Below, piece after piece: positions 8,507-17,933 of a DNA stretch of 64,000 bases (the stretch's first letter is position 1; every line of letters starts with the position of its first letter). The notes under the pieces are model-generated. The model searched no databases, was not told the origin of the DNA, and saw nothing but the letters and a program-made list of their open reading frames with translations. Position numbers and translations under genes: made by a program. The DNA comes from Actinophytocola sp044466355 (GTDB lineage Bacteria; Actinomycetota; Actinomycetes; Mycobacteriales; Pseudonocardiaceae): positions 124,001-188,000 of the forward strand of contig NZ_JBITMQ010000008.1 in assembly GCF_044466355.1 (NCBI RefSeq), given 5' to 3'.

Positions 8507-9626
8507 CGATGACGTCGATCGCCCGGTCGATGTCGGCATCCGACAGGTCGGCGCGGGCGGTCAGGCGTAGGCGGGAGATGCCGTCCGGGACCGACGGGGG
8601 CCGGAAGCAGCCCACCCAGACGCCCGACGCGCGGCAGTCGTCCGCCCACTGAACCGCCTGCTCCGGGGACGGGGCCAGCACCGACACCACCGCCGCGGCC
8701 GGGTCGGTGACCTTCAGGCCCGCGTCGCGCAGCCGTAACGCGAAGGTCAGCGCCACCTCGCGCACCCGCTCCGGCAGCGCCGGGTCCTCCTTCAGCAGGT
8801 TCAGCGCCGTCAGCGCGGCCGCCGTGCTCGACGGGGCCAGGCCCGTGTCGAAGATGAAGCTGCGGGCCGAGTCGATCAGGTGCTTGATCACCCGGCGCGG
8901 GCCCAGCACCGCGCCGCCCTGCGCGCCGAGTGCCTTCGACAGCGTCACGGTGGTCACCACGTCCGGCTCGCCGATCAGGCCCGCGTCCGCCACCGCGCCA
9001 CGGCCCCCGTCGCCGAGCACGCCGAGGCCGTGTGCGTCGTCGACCACGAGTGCGGCGCCGTGCGCACGGCACGCCTCGTGCAGTTCGCGCAGTGGAGCCA
9101 GGTCACCGTCCACAGAGAACACCGAGTCGGTCACCATGAGTGCCCGTTCGGTGCGGCGTGTCTTGAGCGCGTGCGTGACGGCCCCCACGTCGCCGTGTTT
9201 CATCACCGCCACGTCGGCGCGGGACAGGCGGCACCCGTCGATCAGCGACGCGTGCAGGTAGGCGTCGGTCACGATCGCCGAGCCCTTGCCGGACAGGGCG
9301 GTCACGGCCCCCATGTTCGCCATGAAGCCCGACGAGAACACCAGCGCGGCCTGTGTGCCGCAGAACTTCGCCAGCTCGTGCTCCAGCTCGATGTGCGCCT
9401 CGGTAGTACCCGTGACCAGGCGAGACCCGGTGGCACCGGCGCCCCAGCGCAGCGTGGCGGCCGCGGCGGCGCCGGTTACCCGCTTGTCGCGGGACAGGCC
9501 GAGGTAGTCGTTGCCCGCGAGGTCCAGCACGTCGGAGTCGGCGCGGCGGGGTCGCAGCTGCCGCGTGAGCCCGGCGCGGCGGCGTTCGTCCGCGCGGGTG
9601 TCGAGCCAGTCGAAAACCGAGGTCAC
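8487..9626 (-). CDS. bioF: 8-amino-7-oxononanoate synthase
   Basis: This PLP enzyme condenses pimeloyl-thioester with alanine in biotin synthesis. The 379-residue protein has the alpha-oxoamine synthase pattern: 'LDLAGNDYLGLS', 'WGAGATGSRLVTGTTEAHIELE', 'VVDDAHGLGVLG', and the PLP lysine in 'TVTLSKALGAQGG' at about residue 235. GTG 9626 starts at the natural N-terminus with no visible ribosome site. No other bio genes are next to it, so another alpha-oxoamine synthase role cannot be fully excluded. Confidence 0.88.
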   Translation of the reverse strand: MTSVFDWLDTRADERRRAGLTRQLRPRRADSDVLDLAGNDYLGLSRDKRVTGAAAAATLRWGAGATGSRLVTGTTEAHIELEHELAKFCGTQAALVFSSGFMANMGAVTALSGKGSAIVTDAYLHASLIDGCRLSRADVAVMKHGDVGAVTHALKTRRTERALMVTDSVFSVDGDLAPLRELHEACRAHGAALVVDDAHGLGVLGDGGRGAVADAGLIGEPDVVTTVTLSKALGAQGGAVLGPRRVIKHLIDSARSFIFDTGLAPSSTAAALTALNLLKEDPALPERVREVALTFALRLRDAGLKVTDPAAAVVSVLAPSPEQAVQWADDCRASGVWVGCFRPPSVPDGISRLRLTARADLSDADIDRAIDVIVKHAPR

Positions 9627-9773
9627 GCCGTCGAGTCTGACACCCCGCCCGTCGCGACCTGATCGAGCCCTTGTTGGCAGGTGGATAACAGTTCGGCGTG
9701 ATCCTTGCCCGGGGGGATTTGGGCGGTTACCGTCCGGTTCTGCCGTGATCGACGTCACAACCCCGGAGTGGCG

Positions 9774-10577
9774 ATGGCAATGGTGCCGGTCTTGTCGGTC
9801 AACAACCTCGAGGTCGTGTACGACGACGTCGTCCTCGTCCTCCGCGGCCTCTCCCTCGACGTGCCCGACGGCGCGATCGTCGCGCTGCTCGGCGCCAACG
9901 GCGCGGGCAAGACCACCCTGCTCCGGGCCGTCACCGGCCTGCTCGTCGCGCACCGCGGCAAGATCACCAAGGGCACCGTGACCGTCGCGGGCGACGACCT
10001 CACCGGCGCGGACCCCGCCGACGTCGTCCGCAGGGGCGTCGCCCAGGTCATGGAGGGACGCCGGGTCTTCGCCGAGATGTCGGTCGAGGACAACCTGCGC
10101 GCGGGCGGGCACTCCAGGAAGAAGGCCGAGTACCGCGAGGACGTGACCAGGGTCTTCGATCTGTTCCCGGTGCTCGCGCAGCGCCGCCGCAGCACGGCCG
10201 GGTACCTGTCCGGCGGCGAGCAGCAGATGCTCGCGATCGGCCGCGCGCTCATGGCCCGGCCGAGGCTGCTGCTGCTGGACGAGCCGTCGCTGGGGCTCGC
10301 GCCCCGGCTGGTCGAGCAGGTCCGCGACATCGTCGTGCAGATCAACGGGCAGGGCACGAGCGTGCTGCTGGTCGAGCAGAACGCCGTGATGGCGCTGTCC
10401 ATCGCGAGCTACGGCTACGTCCTGGAGGTCGGCAAGGTCGTCCGGGACGGCCCGGCCGCCGAGCTGCTGGACGACGAGGACATCCGCGAGTTCTACCTCG
10501 GGTCCGCGCCGGACTCGGGTCGTCGGTCGTTCGCCGAGGTCAAGAGCTACCGGAGGAAGAAGCGATGGAGCGCGTGA
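9774..10577 (+). CDS. livF: Branched-chain-type ABC transporter ATPase (LivF-like)
   Basis: This 267-residue ATPase of the HAAT family has Walker A GANGAGKTT, signature LSGGEQQML, Walker B LLLLDEPSLGLAP and the switch region VLLVEQN. It is the LivF type, with a short Q-loop segment 'VAQVMEGRRVFAEMSVEDNL'. ATG 9774 follows CCCGGAG. It is first in a six-gene operon with livG, a CoA ligase, livH, livM and a binding protein, so it energises uptake of an amino acid or small organic acid. Its end overlaps livG by 13 bp. Confidence 0.9.
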   Translation: MAMVPVLSVNNLEVVYDDVVLVLRGLSLDVPDGAIVALLGANGAGKTTLLRAVTGLLVAHRGKITKGTVTVAGDDLTGADPADVVRRGVAQVMEGRRVFAEMSVEDNLRAGGHSRKKAEYREDVTRVFDLFPVLAQRRRSTAGYLSGGEQQMLAIGRALMARPRLLLLDEPSLGLAPRLVEQVRDIVVQINGQGTSVLLVEQNAVMALSIASYGYVLEVGKVVRDGPAAELLDDEDIREFYLGSAPDSGRRSFAEVKSYRRKKRWSA

Positions 10578-11368
10578 GCGGGGCGAACCAGGACGCCGTG
10601 AGCGCGCCTCTTCTGGAGGTGTGGGACCTGACGCTGCGGTTCGGTGGCGTCACGGCACTCAACGGTGTCAGCTTCACCGTCGGCCGCGGTGAGCTGTTCG
10701 CGGTCATCGGCCCGAACGGCGCGGGCAAGACGTCGATCTTCAACTGCCTCAACGGCGTCTACCGCCCGCAGCGCGGCACGATCACCCTCGACGGGAAACG
10801 GCTCAACGGGCGCTCACCGGCGACCATCGCCGGCATGGGCGTCGCCCGGACGTTCCAGAACCTCGGCCTGTTCGAGCAGCTCACGCTGATCGAGAACCTG
10901 ATGCTGGGCCGCCACCACCTGATGCGCACCGGCATGCTCGCCGGGATGGTGTGGTGGGGCCGCGCCAGGCGCGAGGAGGTCGACCACCGGGCGGCGTGCG
11001 AGGAGATCGTCGAGCTGCTGGAGCTGGAGCCCTACCGCCGCACCCCGGCCGGGCTGCTGCCCTATGGCGTGGCGAAACGCGCGGAGCTGGCCCGCGCGCT
11101 GGCGATGGCGCCGACGCTGCTGCTGCTGGACGAGCCGGTGGCGGGCATGAACGTCGAGGAGACCGAGGACATGGCCCGCTACCTGGTGGAGGTCCGCCGT
11201 GAGCTGGACCTGGCGATGATCCTCGTCGAGCACGACACCCGGCTGGTCATGGACCTGGCGGACCGGGTGCTGGCGCTGGACTTCGGCACGCCGATCGCGA
11301 TGGGTGCGCCCGAGGAGATCCAGCGCGACCCGAAGGTCGTCGAGGCGTATCTCGGGGGTGCGGCATGA
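10565..11368 (+). CDS. livG: Branched-chain-type ABC transporter ATPase (LivG-like)
   Basis: This 267-residue ATPase has Walker A GPNGAGKTS, the LivG-specific 'GVARTFQNLGLFEQLTLIENLMLGRHH', Walker B LLLLDEPVAGMN and the H-loop 'ILVEHDTRLVMDL'. The signature region reads LLPYGVAKRAELARAL instead of the usual LSYG-Q form, a drift also known in actinobacterial operons that carry a CoA ligase. The first codons lie inside the livF end. A later GTG at 10600 ('SAPLLEV') is an alternative start. The end overlaps the ligase gene by 4 bp. Confidence 0.9.
   Translation: MERVSGANQDAVSAPLLEVWDLTLRFGGVTALNGVSFTVGRGELFAVIGPNGAGKTSIFNCLNGVYRPQRGTITLDGKRLNGRSPATIAGMGVARTFQNLGLFEQLTLIENLMLGRHHLMRTGMLAGMVWWGRARREEVDHRAACEEIVELLELEPYRRTPAGLLPYGVAKRAELARALAMAPTLLLLDEPVAGMNVEETEDMARYLVEVRRELDLAMILVEHDTRLVMDLADRVLALDFGTPIAMGAPEEIQRDPKVVEAYLGGAA
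10575..10603 (+). repeat. Partial copy of the permease-junction repeat at the livF/livG junction
   Basis: Starting at the livF stop codon, the sequence reads TGAGCGGGGCGAACCAG, a shortened form of the TGAGCGGAGC...GCGGAGCGAACCA motif found at 14037 and 45046. It ends with GCCGTGAGC, as those elements do. It lacks the central stem-loop portion. The similarity is short and could be coincidental. Confidence 0.35.
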
Positions 11369-13146
11369 CGGGGACACCGGCACGGACGCTCTGCGCCCGG
11401 CTGCTCGAACACGCGCGGGAGCGGCCGGACGAGGTGGCGATCCGCGAGAAGCACCGCGGGATCTGGCGTGAGTGGACGTGGGCGCAGTACGCGCGGCGGG
11501 TCGCGAACACCGCGGCCGGGTTGCGTTCGCTGGGCGTCGGTCCCGGTGACCGGGTCGCGATCCACGCGGAGAACCGGCCGGAGTGGGTGATCGCCGACCT
11601 CGCGGTGCAGGGGCTGGGCGCGTGCGCGGTGGGCGTGTACCCGACGTCGCCCGCGGCCGAGGTGGAGTACGTGCTGGCGCACTCGGAGACGTCGGTGCTG
11701 ATCGCCGAGGACGAGGAGCAGCTGGACAAGGCCCTGGAGGTCCGCGAGCGGCTCCCGTTGCTGCGGCACGTGGTGGTGATGGACCCGCGCGGCGTGCGCG
11801 CGGAGGTGCTCACGTTCGCCGACATCGAGAAGGACGAACCCGATTCCGTTACGGCGTACGAGGAATCGGTCACGGCACTCGACCCGGCCGCGACCGCGAT
11901 CCTGGTGTACACGTCCGGCACGACCGGCCCGCCGAAGGGCGCGATGATCTCGCACGCGAACCTCGTGGCGGCGGGCGAGACGGCGGTCGCGCTGGGTACG
12001 CGGCAGGGCGACGAGGTGCTGAGCTACCTGCCGCTGTGCCACGTGGCGGAGCGGCTGATCTCGGTGATCGACGGCGTGTGGGTGCCCGCGGTGGTCAACT
12101 TCGGCGAGGGCGGCCCGTCGTTCCCGCACGACCTGCGGGACGTGCAGCCGACCGTGTTCCTCGGCGTGCCACGGGTGTGGGAGAAGATGCTGGCGACGGT
12201 GGAGATCCGCATGGCGGACGCGTCGCGGCTCAAGCGGATGCTGTACCGGACGTGTCTGCGGCAGGGCCGCCGCGTGGCACCGCGCCGGATGGCCGGGCGT
12301 CTGTCGCTGGTGGACCGGGTCGTGGCCGGCCTGTGCGAGGTGCTGGTCTTCCGCGCCCTGCGGGAGAAACTGGGCATGTCGCGGGTGCGGGTGCCGCTGT
12401 CCGGCGCCGCGCCGATCGCGCCGCAGGTGCTGGAGTACCTGTGGGCCATCGGGATCCCGGTCCGCGAGGGCTACGCGCAGACCGAGAACACCGCGATCTG
12501 CACGCTGACCCCCGAGGACGACATCCGCCTCGGTTCGGTGGGCAGGGCGCTGCCCGGTGTGGAGGTGCGGATCGCGCGGGACGGCGAGATCCTGACCCGC
12601 TCGGCGGGCGTGTTCCAGGGCTACCTCAACGACCCCGTCGCCACGAAGTCCACAGTGGACGAGGACGGCTGGCTGCGCACCGGCGACGTCGGCGAGCTGA
12701 CCGAGGACGGCTTCCTGCGGATCACCGACCGCAAGAAGGACATCATCATCACGGCGGGCGGCAAGAACGTCTCCCCGTCGGAGATCGAGAACCGGCTGAA
12801 GGTGTCCCCGTTCGTCCGTGAGGCGGTCGTCATCGGTGACCGCCGCAAGTACCTGACCGCGTTGATCGGCATCGAGCTGGACACGGTGGGCAACTGGGCG
12901 TCCCGCAAGGGCATCCCGTACACCACGTACGCCGACCTCACCACGAAGGACGAGGTGCGGGCGCTGATCGACGAGGTCGTCCGCGCGGTGAACGAGGAAC
13001 TGGCGCAGGTGGAACGCGTCAAGCGCTTCACGTTGATCGCGAAGGAACTGGACCACGAGGACGGTGAGCTGACCGCGACGCAGAAGGTGAAACGCACGGC
13101 GCTCGCGCTGCGCTTCGAACCGGAGATCGAGGCGATGTACCGGTGA
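11365..13146 (+). CDS. AMP-forming acyl-CoA synthetase
   Basis: This 593-residue ligase would activate a carboxylic acid to its CoA thioester via an acyl-adenylate. It shows the adenylate-forming P-loop 'ILVYTSGTTGPPKGAMIS', the 'GYAQTENTAI' motif, the 'GWLRTGDVGEL' hinge region and 'RKKDIIITAGGKNVSPSEIEN'. The layout is that of FadD/FAA1-type long-chain synthetases. It sits inside the liv-type transporter operon, overlapping livG by 4 bp and livH by 4 bp. This suggests the transported compound is an organic acid activated on entry rather than a branched-chain amino acid; that part is inference. Confidence 0.9.
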   Translation: MTGTPARTLCARLLEHARERPDEVAIREKHRGIWREWTWAQYARRVANTAAGLRSLGVGPGDRVAIHAENRPEWVIADLAVQGLGACAVGVYPTSPAAEVEYVLAHSETSVLIAEDEEQLDKALEVRERLPLLRHVVVMDPRGVRAEVLTFADIEKDEPDSVTAYEESVTALDPAATAILVYTSGTTGPPKGAMISHANLVAAGETAVALGTRQGDEVLSYLPLCHVAERLISVIDGVWVPAVVNFGEGGPSFPHDLRDVQPTVFLGVPRVWEKMLATVEIRMADASRLKRMLYRTCLRQGRRVAPRRMAGRLSLVDRVVAGLCEVLVFRALREKLGMSRVRVPLSGAAPIAPQVLEYLWAIGIPVREGYAQTENTAICTLTPEDDIRLGSVGRALPGVEVRIARDGEILTRSAGVFQGYLNDPVATKSTVDEDGWLRTGDVGELTEDGFLRITDRKKDIIITAGGKNVSPSEIENRLKVSPFVREAVVIGDRRKYLTALIGIELDTVGNWASRKGIPYTTYADLTTKDEVRALIDEVVRAVNEELAQVERVKRFTLIAKELDHEDGELTATQKVKRTALALRFEPEIEAMYR

Positions 13147-14039
13147 CCGGTTTCCTGACCAACGTGTTCGCGGGCCTCGCGCTCGGGTCCACCTACGCGC
13201 TCGTCGCCCTCGGGTTCGTCGTCATCTACAAGTCGACGGGCGTCATCAACTTCGCGCAGGGCGGGTTGCTCGCGCTGGGCGCGTACCTCGGCTACACGTT
13301 CGCCGACAACCTCGCCATCGCGTTCGCGGTCTCGATCCTGCTGGCGTGCGCGGCCGCCGCCATCGTGGGCGCGAGCGTCGAACGGTTGGTGCTGCGGCGG
13401 ATGGTGGGCCAGCCGCCGTTCGCCGTCATCATGATCACCATCGGGTTGCTGTTCGTCATCGAACCGCTGATCACCGCGATCTGGGGGTTCGACAACCTCC
13501 CGCTGTCGAACCCGTGGAACATCCAGACCGTCGAGGCGGGCGGGCTCGTGCTCGGCGTCCGGGACCTGTGGACCATCGGCATCACGGCCGCGGTCGTCGT
13601 CGCGTTCTTCCTTTTCTTCCGGTACACGCGTATGGGATTGGCCATGCGGGCCACCGCGTTCGACCCCGAGGCCGCGCTCGCACAGGGGATCTCCGCGCGC
13701 CGGGTGTACGCCACGTCGTGGGCCATCGCCGCCGCGCTCGCCGCGCTCGCGGGCATCACGCTCGCGGCGGGGCCGGGTGGGCTGTCACCGTCGATCAGCT
13801 TCATCGCGCTGGCCGCCTTCCCGGCGATGATCCTCGGCGGGCTCGACTCACCGGCGGGGGCGGTGCTCGGCGGCGTGATCATCGGGCTCGCCGAGGCGCT
13901 CACCCGCGGCTACCAGGACCAGCTGTTCTCCTGGGCGGGCGCGAACGTCTCGCTGATCGTCCCGTACCTGCTCATGATCGTGATCCTGCTGATCCGGCCG
14001 TACGGGTTGCTCGGCACCAAGGACGTGAGGCGGATATGA
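13143..14039 (+). CDS. livH: Branched-chain-type ABC permease (LivH-like)
   Basis: This 298-residue inner-membrane permease has about eight hydrophobic segments. It opens with the LivH phrase 'NVFAGLALGSTYALVALGFVVIYKSTGVINFAQGG' and ends 'LLIRPYGLLGTKDVRR'. GTG 13143 overlaps the CoA-ligase stop. Its own TGA (14037-14039) is also the first three bases of the 82-bp junction repeat that leads into livM. Confidence 0.9.
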   Translation: MTGFLTNVFAGLALGSTYALVALGFVVIYKSTGVINFAQGGLLALGAYLGYTFADNLAIAFAVSILLACAAAAIVGASVERLVLRRMVGQPPFAVIMITIGLLFVIEPLITAIWGFDNLPLSNPWNIQTVEAGGLVLGVRDLWTIGITAAVVVAFFLFFRYTRMGLAMRATAFDPEAALAQGISARRVYATSWAIAAALAALAGITLAAGPGGLSPSISFIALAAFPAMILGGLDSPAGAVLGGVIIGLAEALTRGYQDQLFSWAGANVSLIVPYLLMIVILLIRPYGLLGTKDVRRI

Positions 14040-14118
14040 GCGGAGCTTGCGGAGCGAATCATCGGACACAGGGCGACCGCGAGCGGCTCCCCGGAGCCTG
14101 CGAGGGGGAGTCGTGAGC
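14037..14118 (+). repeat. 82-bp permease-junction repeat, copy 1 (livH/livM)
   Basis: The element begins with the livH stop and ends with the livM start region. It matches 45046-45127 at 72 of 82 positions with no gaps. Bases 14083-14092 pair with 14105-14114 (ten pairs, two of them G-U) around a 12-base loop, burying the GGGGAG ribosome site and the first bases of GTG 14113. Six of the ten differences from copy 2 make up three compensatory base-pair changes in this stem. An in-frame TTG at 14047 could instead make part of it coding. Confidence 0.75.
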
Positions 14119-15210
14119 AAGGCGCACCGCAACATGGTTCGCTCCTACGGGCAGGACCTGCGGCTGTTCGGTTCGCCGATGGCCAAGGCAGGCCTCGCGC
14201 TGATGCTCGTGACGCTGCTCGTCCTGCCGACCGTGGTGCAGGACGACTTCTGGCTCTCGGTCCTCATCTACTCGGGCATCACCGCCATCGGCGCGATCGG
14301 GCTCAACCTCCTCACCGGCTACTGCGGGCAGATCTCGCTCGGCCACGCGTTCTTCATCGGTGCCGGTGCGTACGTGGCCGCGGTCGTCGGCGGTGACCTC
14401 GAACTGCCGCTTCCCGTGTGGCTGCTGGCCGCCGCCGCCCTCGGCGCCGTGCTCGGCGGGCTCATCGGACCGTTCGCGCTGCGGCTGCGCGGCCACTACC
14501 TCGCGATCGTCACGCTCGGGCTGATCTTCATCGGCGAGCACCTCTGGCGGAACCTGCGCGACGTCACCGGCGGCAACAACGGCACGTCCGTCGGCGCGCA
14601 GGCCACCATCGGGCCCGTCGACCTCGGCGCGCTCGAGATCGCGGGCGAGAACTACTCCCGCAACCAGGGCTACTTCTGGCTCGTCTGGGCGCTGGTCGCG
14701 ATCATCGCCCTGCTGGCCAAGAACCTCGTCCGCACCCGTCCCGGCCGTGCGTTGCGCGCGGTGCGGGACCACGACCAGGCCGCCGAGGTCATCGGCGTGC
14801 GCGCGGGCCGGTACAAGATCGGCGCGTTCATGGTGTCGAGCGCGATCGCCGCGATGGCGGGCGCGCTCTTCGGGTCCTACCAGCAGCACGTCAGCCCCGA
14901 CGACTGGACGTTGCTGCTGTCCATCCAGTACATCGCGATCATCATCGTCGGCGGCCTCGGCACGATCTTCGGGTCGATCCTCGGCGCGATCTTCGTCGGG
15001 GCGCTGCCCGCGCTCATCGACGAGTACAGCTCCGCCATCCCCGGCGTCGCCACCGAGGCGGGCGGTGACGGGTTCATCTCCGTGTTCGCCCTCAACCAGG
15101 CCATTTTCGGCCTGTTGATCGTGCTGTTCCTCGTCTTCGAACCCAGAGGCCTCGCCGGCATCTGGTTCCGGGTCAAGGCGTACTTCAAGGCCTGGCCCTT
15201 TTCCTACTGA
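14113..15210 (+). CDS. livM: Branched-chain-type ABC permease (LivM-like)
   Basis: This 365-residue permease has about nine membrane segments and the LivM hallmarks 'LNLLTGYCGQISLGHAFFIGAGAY', 'GHYLAIVTLGLIFI' and 'GRALRAVRDHDQAAEVIGV'. GTG 14113 is chosen because GGGGGAG lies just before it and the protein then begins with a short basic leader. An upstream in-frame TTG at 14047 would add 22 residues encoded by the junction repeat. The ribosome site and start codon can be sequestered in the repeat's hairpin, so translation may depend on ribosomes finishing livH. Confidence 0.88.
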   Translation: MSKAHRNMVRSYGQDLRLFGSPMAKAGLALMLVTLLVLPTVVQDDFWLSVLIYSGITAIGAIGLNLLTGYCGQISLGHAFFIGAGAYVAAVVGGDLELPLPVWLLAAAALGAVLGGLIGPFALRLRGHYLAIVTLGLIFIGEHLWRNLRDVTGGNNGTSVGAQATIGPVDLGALEIAGENYSRNQGYFWLVWALVAIIALLAKNLVRTRPGRALRAVRDHDQAAEVIGVRAGRYKIGAFMVSSAIAAMAGALFGSYQQHVSPDDWTLLLSIQYIAIIIVGGLGTIFGSILGAIFVGALPALIDEYSSAIPGVATEAGGDGFISVFALNQAIFGLLIVLFLVFEPRGLAGIWFRVKAYFKAWPFSY

Positions 15211-15226
15211 CGCAAGGAGGCGTCAC

Positions 15227-16498
15227 ATGGCACGGAAGGTCGCGGCCCTGGCACTGGGGTTCGCACTCACCCTCACGGCCTGCGGGGGAGCCGGAGAGGA
15301 CGACGGCGGTGGCGGCGGTTCGGCGGGCGCGCCCGGCAACACCGCCGGATTCGACGGCAAGACCATCAAGCTCGGGGTGCTGACCCCGTTGTCGGGCACG
15401 GTCGCCGTGATCGGGCAGCCGCTGACCGCGGGCAACGAGGTGTGGTTCGAGGCGCTGAACGACAAGGGCGGCGTCGCGGGCAAGTACCAGGTGGAGCTGG
15501 TCCAGGAGGACACCCAGTACAAGACGGACATCGCGGTCCAGAAGTACAACAAGATCAAGAGCGACGTGGTCGCGTTCACCCAGGTGCTCGGCACCGCGCC
15601 GACCCTGGCCGTGCTGCCGCAGCTCAGGACGGACAAGATCCTCGCCGCGCCCGCGTCCCTGGACGCGTTGTGGGTGCGGGAGGACAACCTGCTGCCGGTG
15701 GGCGGCCCGTACCAGGTGCAGGCCATCAACGCGATGGAGTACTACTTCAACGACGGCGGTGGCACCACGAGCGACCGGATCTGCACGATGATCCAGGACG
15801 ACGTGTACGGCGAGGCGGGCCAGCAGGGCATCGACTTCGCCGCCGAGAAGTACGGCTTCAAAGTCACCAACACGCAGCGGTTCAAGGTCGGCACCGAGAA
15901 CTACGCCGGCCAGATCGGCGCGCTCGCGGGCGCGAGCTGCCAGATGGTGTTCCTCGTCGCGACGCCGTCGGACGCCGCGAAGATCTGGGGCACCGCCGCG
16001 CAGGCCCGGTTCGCGCCGCAGTGGTTCGGGCAGTCGCCGAGCTACACCGGTGCGCTCGCGAAGTCCGCGGTGGCGCCGTACATGCAGCAGTCCGTGCTGA
16101 TCGTGTCCGAGGGCACCGAATGGGGCGACAGCTCCGTGCCCGGCATGACGCAGATGGTCGGCGACGCCGAGAAGCACGCGCCCGACCAGGAACCGGACTA
16201 CTACTTCGCGTTCGGCTACAACCAGGCCCGCGCGATGACCGCCGTGCTGGAGAAGGCCGTCGAGCTCGGTGACCTGTCCCGCGAGGGCATCCTGCGCGCG
16301 TCGGCCGAGCTGGGCACGGTGAGCTTCGACGGGCTGACGGGCGACTACCGGTACGGGCCCGCGGCCGACCGGAACCCGCCCAGGTCGAGCACCATTTTCG
16401 GAGTCGACCCGGCCAAGCCGTTCGGCCTGAAGAAGATCAAGTACAACTTCTCCTCCGACGCCGCCAAGGAGTTCGAGTTCAAAAAAGCCGATCTCTGA
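15227..16498 (+). CDS. Branched-chain-type ABC substrate-binding lipoprotein (LivK-like)
   Basis: This 423-residue lipoprotein has a signal peptide ending in lipobox LTAC (Cys19), a Gly-rich linker, and a periplasmic-binding type-1 fold ('IKLGVLTPLSGTVAVIGQPLTAGNEVWFEALNDKGGVAGK'). It captures the substrate at the outer face and hands it to LivHM. ATG 15227 has a strong AAGGAGG site. It is the last gene of the operon, 16 bases after livM. Confidence 0.92.
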   Translation: MARKVAALALGFALTLTACGGAGEDDGGGGGSAGAPGNTAGFDGKTIKLGVLTPLSGTVAVIGQPLTAGNEVWFEALNDKGGVAGKYQVELVQEDTQYKTDIAVQKYNKIKSDVVAFTQVLGTAPTLAVLPQLRTDKILAAPASLDALWVREDNLLPVGGPYQVQAINAMEYYFNDGGGTTSDRICTMIQDDVYGEAGQQGIDFAAEKYGFKVTNTQRFKVGTENYAGQIGALAGASCQMVFLVATPSDAAKIWGTAAQARFAPQWFGQSPSYTGALAKSAVAPYMQQSVLIVSEGTEWGDSSVPGMTQMVGDAEKHAPDQEPDYYFAFGYNQARAMTAVLEKAVELGDLSREGILRASAELGTVSFDGLTGDYRYGPAADRNPPRSSTIFGVDPAKPFGLKKIKYNFSSDAAKEFEFKKADL

Positions 16499-16555
16499 TA
16501 ACGATTAGTCCGAAAATTTCACGCGCGTTCATGTCGTTCGTGGTCGAATTGGTAC

Positions 16556-17758
16556 ATGGCGGCGACCGTGACCCTGATCGGGCTCGCCGGGGGGCAGCTC
16601 CCGTGCGGCGCCGCTCCGGCGCTCGCGTCGGCGCGGCTGGTGGTCGGGTTCGCGGCAGCGCTGAACACGGTGCGCGCGACCGCGCGAGTGGGTGGCGGAC
16701 CCGGAGCGCCACGCACCATCGAGGTGCCACGCGCGCCGGGCCTGCCCGACACGGCCCTGGACGCGCTCGCGGCCGCGGTCGCCGCGGGCGAGCCCGCCGT
16801 GGTGCTCGTGCCCGGCGACCCCGGGTACTTCGGCGCGCTGGGTGCGCTGCGGGACCGGGGACTGCCGACCGAGTGCCTGCCCGGGGTGACGGACGTGCAA
16901 CGGGTCGCGGCGCTCATCCAGCGGCCATGGGACGACGTGTGCGTGGTCAGTGCGCGGGGTGTCGACTTCCGCAAGGCGGCCAACCTGTGCCGGGCACGGC
17001 CCGCGGTCGGTGTGCTGACCGGGCCGGACGCCGGGCCCGCCGAACTGGCCACCGCGCTCGCGGGCTGGCGCAGGACCCTCGTGGTGCTGGAGGACGTCGG
17101 CGGGCCCGCCGAGGAGCTGTCCATCGTGGACCCCACGGAGGCGGCCGGGCGCGCGTGGCGCTTCCCGAACGTGGTGCTGTGCCTGTCCTACCTCGACCGG
17201 GTGGGCACACCGGGCTGGCTCGCGGGGTGGGCGCCGTCCGTGCGCCAGGAGGACCTCGGCGCCGCACCGGAGGCGTGTGCGCTGGCACAGGCGTTGCTGG
17301 CGCCGCGGCCGGGCTCGCTCGTGTGGGACGTCGTGGCGGGCGCGGGCGGGATCGCCATCGAGGCGGCACGCCGGGGTGCGGCGGTGATCGCCGTCGAGCA
17401 CGACTCCGGCCGGTTGGTGCGGCTCCGCGCGAACGCCCAACGGCACGGGGCCGACATCCGGCTGATCGACGGGAGCGTGCCGGAGGCGCTGTACGGGCTG
17501 CCGCGACCGGACGGGGTGTACCTGGGGACCGCGCGCGCCGACGTGGTGGAGACGTGCGTGGCGGCCGGTGCCGACCGCATCGTGGTCGAGGTACAGGATC
17601 TGGGCAGCATCGGACCCGCGCGTGACGCGCTCGCCGACGGCGGCTACGCGGTGGACGGGCGACTGCTGTCCTCGGCGCCACTGCTCGGCCTCGCGAGCGG
17701 TGGCGCCGCGGTGGAAACGGCCACGTCAACGTTGCTGTTGTGGGGCACCCGGCGGTAA
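16556..17758 (+). CDS. cobL: Precorrin-6Y C5,15-methyltransferase (decarboxylating)
   Basis: This 400-residue CbiE/CbiT fusion acts in aerobic cobalamin synthesis, methylating C5 and C15 and decarboxylating the acetate at C12. The N-terminal tetrapyrrole methylase domain (about 1-190) includes 'AVVLVPGDPGYFGAL' and 'VTDVQRVAALIQRPWDD'. The C-terminal domain (about 225-400) has the SAM-binding stretch 'LVWDVVAGAGGIAIEAARRGAAVIAVEHD', with Val-Ala where Gly-x-Gly is more usual. The N-terminal glycine loop (IGLAGGQL) is also shorter than typical. No other cob gene adjoins; cobA lies 1.6 kb away. ATG 16556 has no ribosome site. Confidence 0.85.
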   Translation: MAATVTLIGLAGGQLPCGAAPALASARLVVGFAAALNTVRATARVGGGPGAPRTIEVPRAPGLPDTALDALAAAVAAGEPAVVLVPGDPGYFGALGALRDRGLPTECLPGVTDVQRVAALIQRPWDDVCVVSARGVDFRKAANLCRARPAVGVLTGPDAGPAELATALAGWRRTLVVLEDVGGPAEELSIVDPTEAAGRAWRFPNVVLCLSYLDRVGTPGWLAGWAPSVRQEDLGAAPEACALAQALLAPRPGSLVWDVVAGAGGIAIEAARRGAAVIAVEHDSGRLVRLRANAQRHGADIRLIDGSVPEALYGLPRPDGVYLGTARADVVETCVAAGADRIVVEVQDLGSIGPARDALADGGYAVDGRLLSSAPLLGLASGGAAVETATSTLLLWGTRR

Positions 17759-17933
17759 GTCCATCCGATCGTCGGGTGCCGATCCCACGCGACGAACCCG
17801 CTGGTCACAGCCTTGTTCTCGGCCGCGTTCACCCATCCGGCCTACAACCTTCTGCCGTTGTGGCGGGCTGTGAGCGCCTTGTAGCCATAAGTCAGCTCGT
17901 GGGCACAACGAGCCTGAACAAGGGAGAAGAGGC

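Noticed and set aside
9627..9773. TTATCCACC before bioF/livF as a DnaA box
   Set aside because: A single 8/9 match without partners is expected by chance.
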